In this document: piece by piece, positions 10,231 to 20,405 of the stretch
Position numbering within the stretch: the first letter of the stretch is position 1
Layout: each line of letters begins with the position of its first letter
Position numbers and translations under genes: made by a program
Notes under the pieces: generated by a model
The model's database searches: none
The model's input: only the letters and a program-made list of their open reading frames with translations
What the model was told of the DNA's origin: nothing
NCBI GenBank assembly: GCA_017590115.1
Contig: JAGGNK010012559.1
Coordinates: 1,791,459-1,855,458, forward strand
Length of the DNA: 64,000 nucleotides
Source: Montifringilla adamsi
Taxonomy: Eukaryota > Chordata > Aves > Passeriformes > Passeridae
Direction of reading: 5' to 3'

Positions 10231-11993
10231 TGAGGAGAAAATTCATTAAAAGCCATCCCTCCGGAGAAATGGCACTGATATTAAGGGTCTATCAATAATG
10301 ATTCACTAGGCCATGATAGCAGCGAAATTGCAGTGATAAAGGGTGACAAAATATTGTAAGATATGTGCATTGAGGCCATGGAGCAAATTATCTGATGTGA
10401 GAAGCAACATGTGATGATGTGCAGGGAGCCAGCTGCTGCCCACGGGTAAGGCTGGAGAAAGGCACAGGGAATTCACTGCTCAGGGAAATTCACAGCGAAA
10501 TTCAACAATTCACAGAGAAATTCAACAATTCACAAGGAATTCAATAAGGATTTTATCTGGGGCTGCTCCCTGGGGATGGGGACTGACCCCAGCACTCCTT
10601 GGGGAGGAACCCTCGCTCTGGCCAAACTCCCCTGCAGTACATGCAATTCCCCTGCAATTAATCACTAATGACTGCTGATGAGGAGTGCTCTTCCCCTCCA
10701 AACTGCTGGGCAGTCATTTCCTGTTTGGGAAGGATGAAAGTTTGACAAGAAAGTTTAACAGATGTGTCTGCTTGGCAGAAAGATTTTTGAATGTAGAATC
10801 TGAAGAAGGAATAGAAATGAAAGCAAGTTTTGATATGGAAGAAAAGAATTGCTGAGCCAGTCTTAGTGCATAACTAAGAGGGCAAAGGGTGTGTTAGTTA
10901 GAAGGGGGTTTTATGGCTTAGAGCAAAGGATAAACCCACCTCAAACAGAAGATGTTTCTACCACAGGCAAACAAGTCTGCCAATGCTGCAATTAGAAGAA
11001 AGGTCTCAGAATTGTCCACTGCAAGAAAACGGAAAACCAACTTCTAGCTTAAACTGTAATGTACTAACTCTTAGTGATTGGAGAACAGTAACATGAATAT
11101 GGTAATTATAGTAGCTTTGATAGGCTGTAGGTAAAAGTTAAGGTACAGATTGGCTCTACTGTATTAAGATGCTCAGCAAAGAAAAGTATATAATGCATTG
11201 TAACCAAAATTAAAGGGTCTCCAGGCCTGCCTGCAGCTGGAGCTGACAGCTGTAGGCACAGGCTCTGTCAGCCACGACCCTGGACTGCTGTAACACCTTG
11301 GATACAACAAACTGCATTTTGAAGAGCTGCCTGGAGTCCTGCACCCCTCATTCAGGTTCTTATGATTTCCCACCCAAAGCTCTCCTCTGGGCACATCCCT
11401 GCCTGCCAGCAGTTGGACTTGGCGTCACTCCTGTCACTCCCAGAGCAGGCTCCAGGACAGCACAGGCAAACCCCAGGCAGTGACAGCTCTGCCTGTGCCA
11501 GAGCCCTCCAAGCCAGGCTGGCTGCTGAGCAGCTGCCCAGCTGTGCCCAGCTGTGCCAGTCCAGCTCTCCACATCCTCCTGCCAAACTCTCCCTCACCTT
11601 TTCCAGGCTGGGACACCTCATTCCCTCTTCAGGACCCGAGGAGCCCTGGGCTGGCTCTGGCAGCAGCAGAATATGTGGCTCTCTGGCTCTTGTCCCTCAA
11701 GCATTCCCCATGCCAGCAGACCCCACTCCCAGCCCCCTGGTACCTGCTGTCACTCCCTGCTGCCATCGCTGAGCTCAGGATTGATGGGGCTGAGGATTGC
11801 GAGCAGTAAAAACACAGCGTGGAAACTGCAGCGTGTAAAAGCTGCCCCATAAAGAGCAAAGGCTTCTTCTTTTCCTCCTTGAAACCTGTAAAGCATCCAG
11901 AAAATCCCAGACCCAAAGCAGCACAGACACCTGATCCCAAATTGCTGGGAATATCCTGTGATTAGGATGTTGTGGGTGATGGTTTTAGCAGGG
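10231..11993. repeat. Tandem segmental duplication of 1.75 kb, copy 2
   Basis: Head-to-tail copy of 8478-10230, 1763 bp. The extra 10 bp near 11545 is itself a small tandem duplication of 'tgtgcccagc'. The very low divergence indicates a recent event, gene conversion, or possibly an assembly artefact. Confidence 0.97.
10722..11364 (+). mobile_element. Putative solo ERV LTR (copy 2)
   Basis: The same element as at 8969-9611, present because the whole 1.75-kb unit was duplicated. Both flanking ATTTCC repeats are retained, showing that insertion came before duplication. Confidence 0.55.
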
Positions 11994-12081
11994 CCCAGTG
12001 GAAGCTTGACTGGGACTTGATCACAATTGATGTCATTTCACTGATGTGATTTAACCTCTCCTAGTCTTTGCTGTGCCTGTT

Positions 12082-12330
12082 TGTCCTGGTTTAGAGCAAA
12101 TCTGGGAGAGAAACTCCAAAGGGGAGGGTTAGGGTTAGAGTTAGAACCCTACTACTCCCTTTCTACCGCTCTAGAAAACAGATTCAAGCTGCTCCTCCCC
12201 TAACCAGTTCAGGAAAATATTTCCTTGGAGGAAAGTGGAAAAAACCTGATTATTTAACAGCTTCTTCTTCCCTCTCTTCACTCTCAGAACCAATCTTAAA
12301 GGTGCAAAGCTTATTTCTGGGCTAAACAGA
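12082..12330 (+). mobile_element. ERV LTR fragment beginning TGTCCTGG
   Basis: Starts with TGTCCTGGTTTAGAGCAAA, a start I associate with a large avian ERV LTR group, and continues through A/G-rich sequence with 'gaggaaagtggaaaaaacc'. The end grades into unique sequence and was not defined. A short AGGGTTAGGGTTAGAG stretch (about 12126-12140) sits inside it and looks like LTR sequence rather than telomeric repeat. Confidence 0.5.
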
Positions 12331-13393
12331 CAAATGGAGATAGGAGCATCATGGAGTCACCCCAGGACTGTTCCATGGTGTCCAGGGAACGTGCTGCTGC
12401 TCCTGTCAGCCTGGTGTGTCAGCCTGAGGAGGCCAAGGGGAATGGGGAAGGAGAGTGGGAGTGGGGAAGGAAAGTGCAGTGGAGCCACACTGCTTTCCTG
12501 CTCTCTCTTTCCCTAATGGACTCAATAATCGACTGGCAGCAGGAGTGAAAGTGCTCTGGCCAGGCAGTGCATGGAACATCTGATCCCCTGCCAGGACCTG
12601 GGGGAAGGAAACAGCCCCGAGAGCCAGGGATGGAGCAGGGAGCATCCCTGAGCCACACGGTGCCATTGCTGAAGGGGAATTACCCCTCTGCCTCTCCTGC
12701 CCACGGCAAAGATGGGCTTTGCTGAAACCCCTGCCTGGCTGATCCTGCCTCACCCGGCCAGTGCCATCCACCAGAGCCAAGCCAGCAGTGCCCTGTGGAG
12801 CTCCGGGGAGGGTGGCACCAGCCAGGGGGTGCTGCCAGCCTGGACACAGCCCTGCCTGCTCAGGGTGGGGAGAAATGGATGATCCTTGGAGACAGGGGCC
12901 ATGGAAAGCAACCTTTGAACTGAGGGGCCTTGCCCCCTGTCCCCTGATCCCCCTTACGTAAAGCATCTGCTGAGGTCACTGCTGTCCCCAGCTCCTCCGT
13001 GGTGGCTCCTGGAGGGCCTCAATGACATGATTATCCCTCCTTAGCAGAGCATTTCCAAAGCCCAAGGAGGGCTTTGCTCACTAATCTGGCATTCAGTGCA
13101 GATAATAGGCTTTGAGATGAAGCCCTCCTGGAGTCTATTTTAAGGTGGTTTTGTGGCTTTGTCGCCTGTCACAGCAGGAGCCATCCTGTCACAGCACTCT
13201 GGGGACACTGCCATGTCAGGGTCACTCCTACCCTCTGTCCCCTGCCACAGAAGCTCCTTCCTGTGCCCACATACCATCCCCAGGCCCTGGACCTCCCCGG
13301 GCTCCTGTCTTCCCCTTTCCAAAAGCTTTAAGGGCTCTCCTCAGGAAGAGGTGGAGGTGGGAAGGGCATCTCAGGCCTGGAGCAGGGCTGGAC
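12331..13393. other. Unique sequence with an AT-rich, repeat-free stretch
   Basis: No gene or named repeat seen. At 13018-13145 there is a repeat-free stretch containing ATGATTATCC and CTATTTTAAG (a MEF2-like core). It reads like regulatory DNA, but a single sequence cannot show conservation. Confidence 0.3.
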
Positions 13394-13860
13394 TGAGCTG
13401 TCTGTCCACTGAGGTGTCTGTCCAGTGAGGTGTTCTGTCTGTCCATTGAGGTGTCTGTCCACTGAGGTGTCTGTACAGTGAGCTGTCTGTCCACTGAGGT
13501 GTCTATCCACTGAGGTGTTCTGTCCACTGAGGTGTCTGTCCACTGAGGTGTCTATCCACTGAGGTGTCTGTCCACTGAGGTGTCTGTCCAGTGAGCTGTC
13601 TGTACAGTGAGCTGTCTGTCCACTGAGCTGTCTGTCCACTGAGGTGTTCTGTCCACTGAGGTGTTCTGTCTGCCCCATGAGGTGTTCTGTCTGCCCCATG
13701 AGGTGTTCTGTCTGTCCACTGAGGTGTTCTGTCTGCCCCATGAGGTGTTCTGTCTGCCCCATGAGGTGTTCTGTCTGTCCACTGAGGTGTTCTGTCTGCC
13801 CCATGAGGTGTTCTGTCTGTCCACTGAGGTGTTCTGTCTGCCCCGTGAGGTGTCTGCCCC
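13394..13860. repeat. 20/21-bp minisatellite
   Basis: About two dozen units of the type 'ctgtctgtccactgaggtgt' with interspersed 'ctgtctgccccatgaggt' variants. The right half alternates the two unit types in a near-regular higher-order pattern. The 21-bp units keep reading frames open, giving the minus-strand repeat TEHLSGQ/TEHLMGQ in a 317-codon frame (13328-14281). I treat that frame as a repeat artefact. Confidence 0.9.
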
Positions 13861-13984
13861 GTGTCCTTGCCTGCAAGGGGTCCCCTGGCAGGGGTGCCCT
13901 GTCCAGCCCCCTGAGGTGGCCTGGGCCAAGGGGCTCCACACTTCTGGTGAGGAGGGAGCAGCTGAGGCTGAGCCCAGCAATTCG

Positions 13985-14134
13985 TCCCTGGTCCCCAGCT
14001 AGAGCAGGAATTGTTTTGTCTCCCTGCTCTGTGCAGAGAGCTCTCCATCCCATAATGAGAAGCTCAGACCCACACACTAAAGCAGCACAGGATCTGAAAA
14101 ATAGAAAAGCTAAACCTGAGGCATCACAGCCACG
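13985..14134 (-). mobile_element. Truncated ERV LTR, same family as 55700-56156
   Basis: 'cccagctagagcaggaatt' through 'aaaagctaaacctgaggc' to 'atcacagcca' matches 56010-56156 closely. Only the first 150 bp of the LTR, read on the minus strand, is retained; U3 promoter and poly(A) parts are absent. Confidence 0.7.
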
Positions 14135-14135
14135 G

Positions 14136-14330
14136 ACAGGGATACCTTCCACTTCCCCAGGGTGCTCCAAACCTGCCCTTGGATGCTTCCAGAGATTCCA
14201 GGGGCAGCCACAGCTTGTCTGGGTACCCTGTGCCAGGTCCTGCCCACCCTCCCAGGGAGGGATTTCTCCCCAGTATCCCATCTAGCCCTGCTCTCCTGCA
14301 GCTCCCCTGCCCCCAGTGTGTGTTGACCTG
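14136..14330 (-). repeat. CR1 fragment, diverged
   Basis: 'gggataccttccacttcccc', 'ttccaggggcagccacagc' and 'gtatcccatctagccctg' follow the CR1 order read on the minus strand. The 3' tail is missing; the fragment abuts the truncated LTR at 13985-14134. Confidence 0.6.
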
Positions 14331-15557
14331 GTGGCTCCAGGTGCCAGGGCAGCCACCTGGGCCAGTGGGGCAGGAGCTCTTTGCTCAGACTCACCAGTGT
14401 CACACGGCTGGTGAGCTCTGACCCCTGTGCCACCAAACAGCCCAGGGCTGTGATCTCTTAGTGAGTGGTGGCAGAGATCCCCTCCTCCAGTCTCTGCCCC
14501 AGCCTTGGATGAGCCCATTTTTATCCCAGCAGGGACCTGGAGCTGCAGCCAGTGAGGCTGGGGACACAGAGGAGGCTGTGCCTGCAGGGGGACACAGCCC
14601 CGTGGGCAGCTGCAGGGAGCACAGACTGACAGACAGACTGACACATCTGCCATCCTCACACACACCAGCACAGCTGCTGGGCTCACCACACGGCCAGGAA
14701 GCCAGGAAGATGTGTCCCCCATGGGAAAACATCCCTTGTGCCACACAGGGACATGCACAGCTGTCAGGACTTCCAGTGGGATTAGCAGGAGAGGAGAGGA
14801 GAGGAGAGGGGTGATGCTCGGGGGTTTCACCAGAGCTCACAACAGGGCACTGACAGTTCAGGCTGCCATGGACTGCCAGAAGCCCTTTCCACTAGAGCTC
14901 CTGAGGAAGGTCTGAAGGTCTACACCAGATGCCAGCAGGGCCAGGATGAAGCCAAAAAGCAGAGACTGTGTCAGCTGCTGGGATAGAAAGTGTAAATCCC
15001 TGGATGTTGGCTGAGAAAAGCTACATTGCTGCCCTAAATTATTTCTGCTCTCTTCACTGCTGTCCCCAGCCGCCTGTGCTGGGCCATGCCTGCTGCAGCA
15101 CAGGCTTGTAATGTGCTGTAATTAAGTGGGCACGAGTCTAATCAGTCTGCAGAGAGCCTTGGACAAAGGCTCTGCTAATCCCTGCTCTCCCCCTGCAGCA
15201 GGGCGGGCGATGTGTCAAAGCACACAGAGCAGCAGCCAGGCACAGGTTGTCGCCTGGTGGCTTCTGTTGCAGGCTGAGCTGCTCCAGCTCTGTCTCAGCA
15301 GCCCCTGAGCTGCGGAGGGGGAGCAGCCACAGCCTCCTGCAGAGCCCAGCAGGGCACGAGGGGATCCAGCTCTGGCCTCGGCACAGGGATCTGAGCCAGG
15401 GAACATCCTGGGGAGAGCAGGGCAACAGAACCCCCTGGAAGGGAGCACACAGCCCCAGGAGTGCCAGCGCTGCTTTTCCCAGGGAGACTCAGGCTGGGGA
15501 AATCCTGGTCTGAGTTCAGCAGGAAGGATGCTGCAAGCACTGCCTGTGCTGTGTGTA
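14331..15557. other. Unique sequence, no gene seen
   Basis: Non-repetitive apart from a short GGAGA run at about 14790-14810. ORFs on both strands overlap one another and have no recognised product. Confidence 0.35.
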
Positions 15558-15657
15558 AGAGCTGAAAGGATTCCTAAAAGCTGAAAGGATTCCTAAGACC
15601 TGAAAGGATTCCTAAGAGCTGAAAGGATTCCTAAGAGCTGAAAGGATTCCTAAGAGC
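15558..15657. repeat. 20-bp tandem repeat, 5 units
   Basis: Five units of 'gctgaaaggattcctaagag' with one or two substitutions each, immediately upstream of a CR1 tail. Confidence 0.9.
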
Positions 15658-15675
15658 TCTTGTTCTTCCAGAGAG

Positions 15676-16170
15676 GTCACAGAACCACAGAATCACAGAA
15701 TCCCAGAATCACAATCACAGAGTGACAGAACCACAGAATCCCAGAATCACAATCACAGAATCCCAGAATCACAGAATCACACAATCACAGAACCACAAAA
15801 TCACAGAATGACAGAATCACAGAATCATAGAGTGGTTTGGGTTGAAAGGAACCTCAAAGCCCATCTCCCATGGGCAGGGACTCCTTCCACTGTCCCAGGT
15901 TGCTCCAAGTCCCATCCAACCTGGCCTTGGACACTGCCAGGGATCCAGGGGCAGCCACAGCTGCTCTGGACACCCTGTGCCAGGCCTCTCCACCCTATGT
16001 GTAAGGAATTTCTTCCCAATATCCCATCTAACCCTCCACTCTGCCAGTTTGAAGCCATTCCCCTTGTCCTGGCACTCCATGCCTTGTATCTCTCTCCATC
16101 TTCCTTGTTGGCTCCTTCAGGCACTGGAAGGCCACAGCTGCCACAGCTGGGTCACCCCAAAGCCTCTGTT
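15676..16170 (-). repeat. CR1 LINE 3' end, about 0.5 kb
   Basis: Begins with a long tail of CACAGAATC-type repeats (15676-15835), then 'gtggtttgggttgaaagg', 'catgggcagggactcc', 'ccaacctggccttggac' and 'ttggcactccatgcc'-like sequence in CR1 order on the minus strand. The tail is unusually long. Confidence 0.9.
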
Positions 16171-16379
16171 TGGGTCCTGGCTGCTCAAACAAGGTCACAC
16201 CCCAGGAGGGAGTCACTGTCCCTTACAGCAGAGCTCCTGCTGCCTTTGTGCCCTGGCAGTGCCCACAGGAAGGGAGGTGTTCCTGGGGTGCAGGGAGCCC
16301 TGAGCTGTCCCTTTGGCCCCTGCCAGCTGCCCCTTCCCTCCGTGGCAGCAGAGGGGTTAAAGGCAGGCTGAGCGCTCCC

Positions 16380-16620
16380 CATCCATCCATCCATCCTGCA
16401 CATCTGACGGCCCCATCTCTTCACCAGGCCCAGATTGATTTCTTGACTGGGAGCAATGAGCAGCTTCACATGAAAAATGAGGGTTTGTGCCGTCAATAGA
16501 AGTTCTAATTACAACTTAAATCCAGGACATTCTTTACAGCACACACCAGATTTACAGCGCTCGCAGGTGGGCGTGCAGCCCTTTCTAATTAAAAGCAGCA
16601 CTCATTGCAGATTGCTCCAG
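16380..16620. promoter_or_regulatory. Candidate noncoding regulatory stretch
   Basis: Repeat-free sequence, richer in A and T than its surroundings, with several TAATTA/TTCTAATTA-type homeodomain cores (near 16504 and 16585). No ORF or repeat explains it. Regulatory function is inferred from composition only. Confidence 0.2.
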
Positions 16621-16857
16621 CCAGCCTGGCCCCACAAGGGCACTGCTGCTGGCACCGAGCTCGCCAGGGAGGCACCAGGCACCCCAAGGGCACTGGGAAG
16701 CTCCAGTTCTCCTCTCTCTTCTCTCTGCTGTGGCTGATGAGCTGCCCACACCGGCCCAGCCAGGGCTGGATGGTCCCCACTGCCCAGCATGGTCGCCCTG
16801 GGCCCACCCCAGTTCTCTGTGGCACATGCAAAGGGCAGAACTGGGGCACACAGAGGC

Positions 16858-17270
16858 ACAGAATCACAGAACACCCTGAGCTGGATCCCCAGGGATCATC
16901 CAGTCCAACCCCTGTCCCTGCCCAGACCCCCCAACAACCCCACCCTGGGCATCCCTGCAGCGCTGGCCAAATTTCTCTCCCATCCTTCATCTCCCCCATC
17001 CCTCACTCTCACAGAATCATGCAATGTGCTGAGCTGGAAGGGACCCACAGGCATGATCAATCCCAAATTCAAACCCTGCCCAGACCCCCCAACAACCCCA
17101 CCCTGTGCATCCCGAGCTGGAATATCCACAGGGATCATTGATCCAGCTTCTGGACCCCCAACAACCCCACCCTGGGCACCCTGAGCTGGAATATCCACAG
17201 GGATCATTGATCCAGCTTCTGGACCCCCAACAACCCAACCCTGGGCATCCCTGCAGCGCTGTCCAAAGGC
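16858..17270 (-). repeat. Composite CR1 tail array
   Basis: Several CR1 3' ends in series on the minus strand. They include a tandemly repeated unit of about 69 bp with 'gagctggaatatccacagg' at about 17113 and 17182. The linking segment 'cccatccttcatctcccc' also occurs inverted at 27225-27260, so the whole composite is a dispersed repeat rather than chance neighbours. Confidence 0.8.
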
Positions 17271-17414
17271 TCCTGGAGCAGCCTTGGGGCCATGCCCATT
17301 CCCTAGGAAGGGCTGGGATTTCATGGGAAGCAGCCCCAGACCTGGCTGGTGCCCCCAGGTACCCTCAGGACCCTCAGTGTGCCAGAGCCCAGTGTGAGGG
17401 TGCCCTGTGGGGTC

Positions 17415-17676
17415 TGTCTGAGGAGCTGGGGCAGGGCAGATCCCAAGGTGATGGCCACGGTGTCTGCAGCTCTGCTGCCAAGTTTCCCCACATGTGAATT
17501 AGGAGAAAAGCCTTTCTGAGCAGAGTCTGAGGAGCTGGGGCAGGGCAGATCCCAAGGTGATGGCCACGGTGTCTGCAGCTCTGCTGCCAAGGCTCCCTGA
17601 GGCTTTGCACAGCCTGTGCTGCCCTGTGCCTCAGTTTCCCCACACGTGAATTAGGAGAAAAGCCTTTCTGAGCAGG
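17415..17676. repeat. Local direct duplication with a 42-bp length difference
   Basis: The 68-bp block starting 'gtctgaggagctggggcagg' occurs at 17415-17482 and 17525-17592. The following block with 'gaattaggagaaaagcc' occurs at 17483-17523 and 17634-17676. In the second copy about 42 bp (17593-17633) separate the two blocks; in the first they are joined directly. Confidence 0.85.
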
Positions 17677-19977
17677 GCTGGAGAACCAGAGCACTTTAGG
17701 AAGGCAGGGAGGGAGTGCCTTGTTGGCCAGGGATGACTGGGGGCTCTGGCAGAGGGAGGTGACATTTCTGGATGTGCCCCATGCCTGCCCTGAGAGGTGC
17801 TGCTGGGGAGGTGCCCTCTGTGCCTGGCCTCCTGCGCGGTGCTGCCCCAGCCCCTGGACCCTGCAGGATCCCTGCCAGAGCCCTGGCAGCTGCTGCGAGG
17901 CCAGGAGAGGAGTCACGGGGTAGGGGTGTGTGGGAGCTGTGGTTTCTAACAGAGCCCCAAAAGGAGCTGGAGTGGGAGGAGGACACAGAAAATGTTGAGC
18001 AGGCCTTCATCACCTGATGAGAGACCCTGGCTCCTTGGACAGTGCTGTGTGTCCAAAATAACTTCCACTGGGGATCTGGCTGCCCCAGCTGTGGGAGCAG
18101 CTCAGCCCCTCACAGGGATCAGGGAATGAGCCCTTCCTGGTGGATGTCAGGGTCCAGGATGACCAGAGATGGTGTTGTTGTGGTGAGGGGCTCTCTCTGC
18201 TGCGGTTGGCAGCCCCAGCCCCAGCTCAGCCCCTGCCCTGGTGCAGCCCTGCCTGCCTCTCCCAGTGCATCCCTGCTCCCAGTTCTGCTCCTGGAGTGGA
18301 GGAGATCCCTCTGAGACATTTCCTGTTCAGGATTTGTGGAGCTGAGCCGGGTTACAGGGAGCAGGGAGAGCTCACTGATTTCCCAGGGCTGGAAGCCAAA
18401 TTACTCCTGCCATGAGCTGCTGCTTTGGAGAACAGAAAATCCCAGCAGAAGGTGAGAGGCAAGGAAAGTGCAAAGCACCAGGACTCCCCAGAAATCACCC
18501 CTGCCCCAGCTGGAGCCTGGAGAGCTGGAGCTGTGTTTAGAGGCCAGGAGGTCAGTGCTGAGAGTCTTCTCCAGAGCCTTTTCCACGGGGAGCTTGCAGA
18601 GGCAGAAAGGTGACGCTGGCAGGTGCTATCCAAGGATCCCACCTGTGTCCTGGATCAGACCTGGGACTGCTGGCTGACAGCAAAGCAGGCCTGCCCAGTG
18701 ATCCAAAGCCATCTGGGACTGGAGGGCTGAGCTGCTTCTCCTACAGGAAAAGCCACCAGCAGCCAGGAGCCAGACTGACAGACTACAACACAGGGGGACA
18801 TGAGGATGTGACCCTGCTCGGAGCTGCCAGCCCCAGAGAGGCCACAGCTGCCTGTGAAATGTGAGGAGCAGGAACTCTGTGTTAGGGTGAGCCAAGAACT
18901 GCCCCCTGACTCAGCCAGTCTGGACCAAAGCTCACCACAAACAGCTGTGGGGCCCAGGATGTCCGGGATGAGGGCAAAACCTCTGGCTCCTTCCTCCCTT
19001 CTCACTGAATTTCCTGATTAGAACAAGATAAACCAGGCTGTGTCATCCAGCCCTGATGTGGGCGAGCAGCTCCCGAGCCCAGATGTGAGCAGCCCCATCC
19101 TGACACGCCTGCTCTGGTTTATCAAAGCTGCCCAAACGCCATCAAAGTCCTTCCATGTGCTCCCTGTCACTCCCACACACACCAGGAGTGTCCTGGAGCT
19201 TTGGGATGTGAACACAGCAGGGGCTGGGTGTCAGCAGGGCAGAGCCCCCGAGCTGATGTGCCCCAAAACTCCCCATTATTGCCCTTCAGAGAAGAGGGAA
19301 AACTGGAGGATGGGAGGAATTCCTCATCCAATGATGTCCAATTCGTGCAGCCCTCAGGGTCCAGAGGTCATGGCACAGAATTCCAGGCTCTCCAGAAGAT
19401 GCCCAGGGGTGCCTGGGGATGAACAGGCCATCCTGAGGCTGCTCCTTGTGCCCCAACCCCCCCAGACAGGCTCTGTCCAGTCCCTGGGCTCAGCCACATC
19501 CCCTCGGGCTGTTGTGCCTGTTCCTTGGGGTTCCAGTGGGATTTCTGTTGGTGTAAGAGGGGCACCAAAGCCTCATCCCTGAGAGACTTCAATCCCAGAG
19601 AGGAGGAGTCCCTCAGGTCAGGGCCTTGGGAGGATTTTGCCTCTGTCCAGGACCCCAAAAGAAATCCCTGCATGTTTGGACTCGGTCTGCAAGGAGAGAT
19701 ATTGGAGAAAATTTGCTGTGGGTTTGTTCCTCAAACACAAGCCTCTGGTGACTGCATCACCTGCAGTTCGTGTGGGCTGATGCAGGTTTTGGGGAAGAGT
19801 TTCTGTCTTTCCGAACAGGAATTATTTTTTCTGTTCTAACCAACATTTTTGCTTCTACTGCTCGGATGTGGAGTGTCCCATGTTGCGGTCAGGGTTTGGC
19901 TCAGCCCTCCTCAGTAGTAACTGTGCCTGTCACATGGAGCATCCCAGAAACAGCCCTAGAGGAGCCCCTGTCCAGGA
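17677..19977. other. Unique sequence, no gene seen
   Basis: About 2.3 kb without recognised repeats. Several ORFs of 60-180 codons overlap on both strands. None has a domain, a signal peptide or splice-bounded coding character that I can defend. Confidence 0.35.
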
Positions 19978-20405
19978 AATCAGAGAATCATGGAATGGGA
20001 CTTAAAATCCCATCCAATTCCATCCCCTGCCATGGCAGAGACACCTCCCAGTGTCCCAGGTGCTCCCAGCCCCAATGTCCAGCCTGGCCTTGGGCACTGC
20101 CAGGGATCCAGGGGCAGCCACAGCTGCTCTGGCAATTCCAGCCCAGCTCCTCCCCAGCCTGCCAGGGAACAATTCCCAGTTGCCAAGATCCCATCCATTC
20201 CTGCCCTCTGGCAGTGGGAGCCATTCCCTGTGTCCTGTCCCTCCATCCTTGTCCCCAGTCCCTCTGCAGCTCTCCTGGAGCCCCTTCAGGCCCTGCCAGG
20301 GCTCTGAGCTCTCCCTGGAGCCTTCTCCTCTCCAGGTGGGAGCAGAGGGGCTCCAATTCACTGCCACCCCTTTGGATTCATTCCAAGAGGTCAACAGGGA
20401 AGCAA
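19978..20405 (-). repeat. CR1 LINE 3' end
   Basis: 'aatcagagaatcatgg' tail, then 'gccatggcagagacacc', 'cagcctggccttgggc', 'ggatccaggggcagcc', and on to 'ctctggagccttctcc'. It belongs to the same CR1 subfamily as 30180, 34565 and 62440 (opposite strand). Confidence 0.9.

Noticed and set aside
12126..12146. Telomere-like AGGGTTAGGGTTAG
   Set aside because: Only about two units, inside an LTR that starts at 12082, so more likely LTR sequence than an interstitial telomere.
13394..13860. Possible CRISPR-like array
   Set aside because: Units are contiguous without unique spacers and the window is vertebrate DNA.
13328..14281. 317-codon minus-strand open frame with TEHLSGQ repeats
   Set aside because: Most of it is the 20/21-bp minisatellite. 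The rest runs through a truncated LTR and a CR1 fragment.
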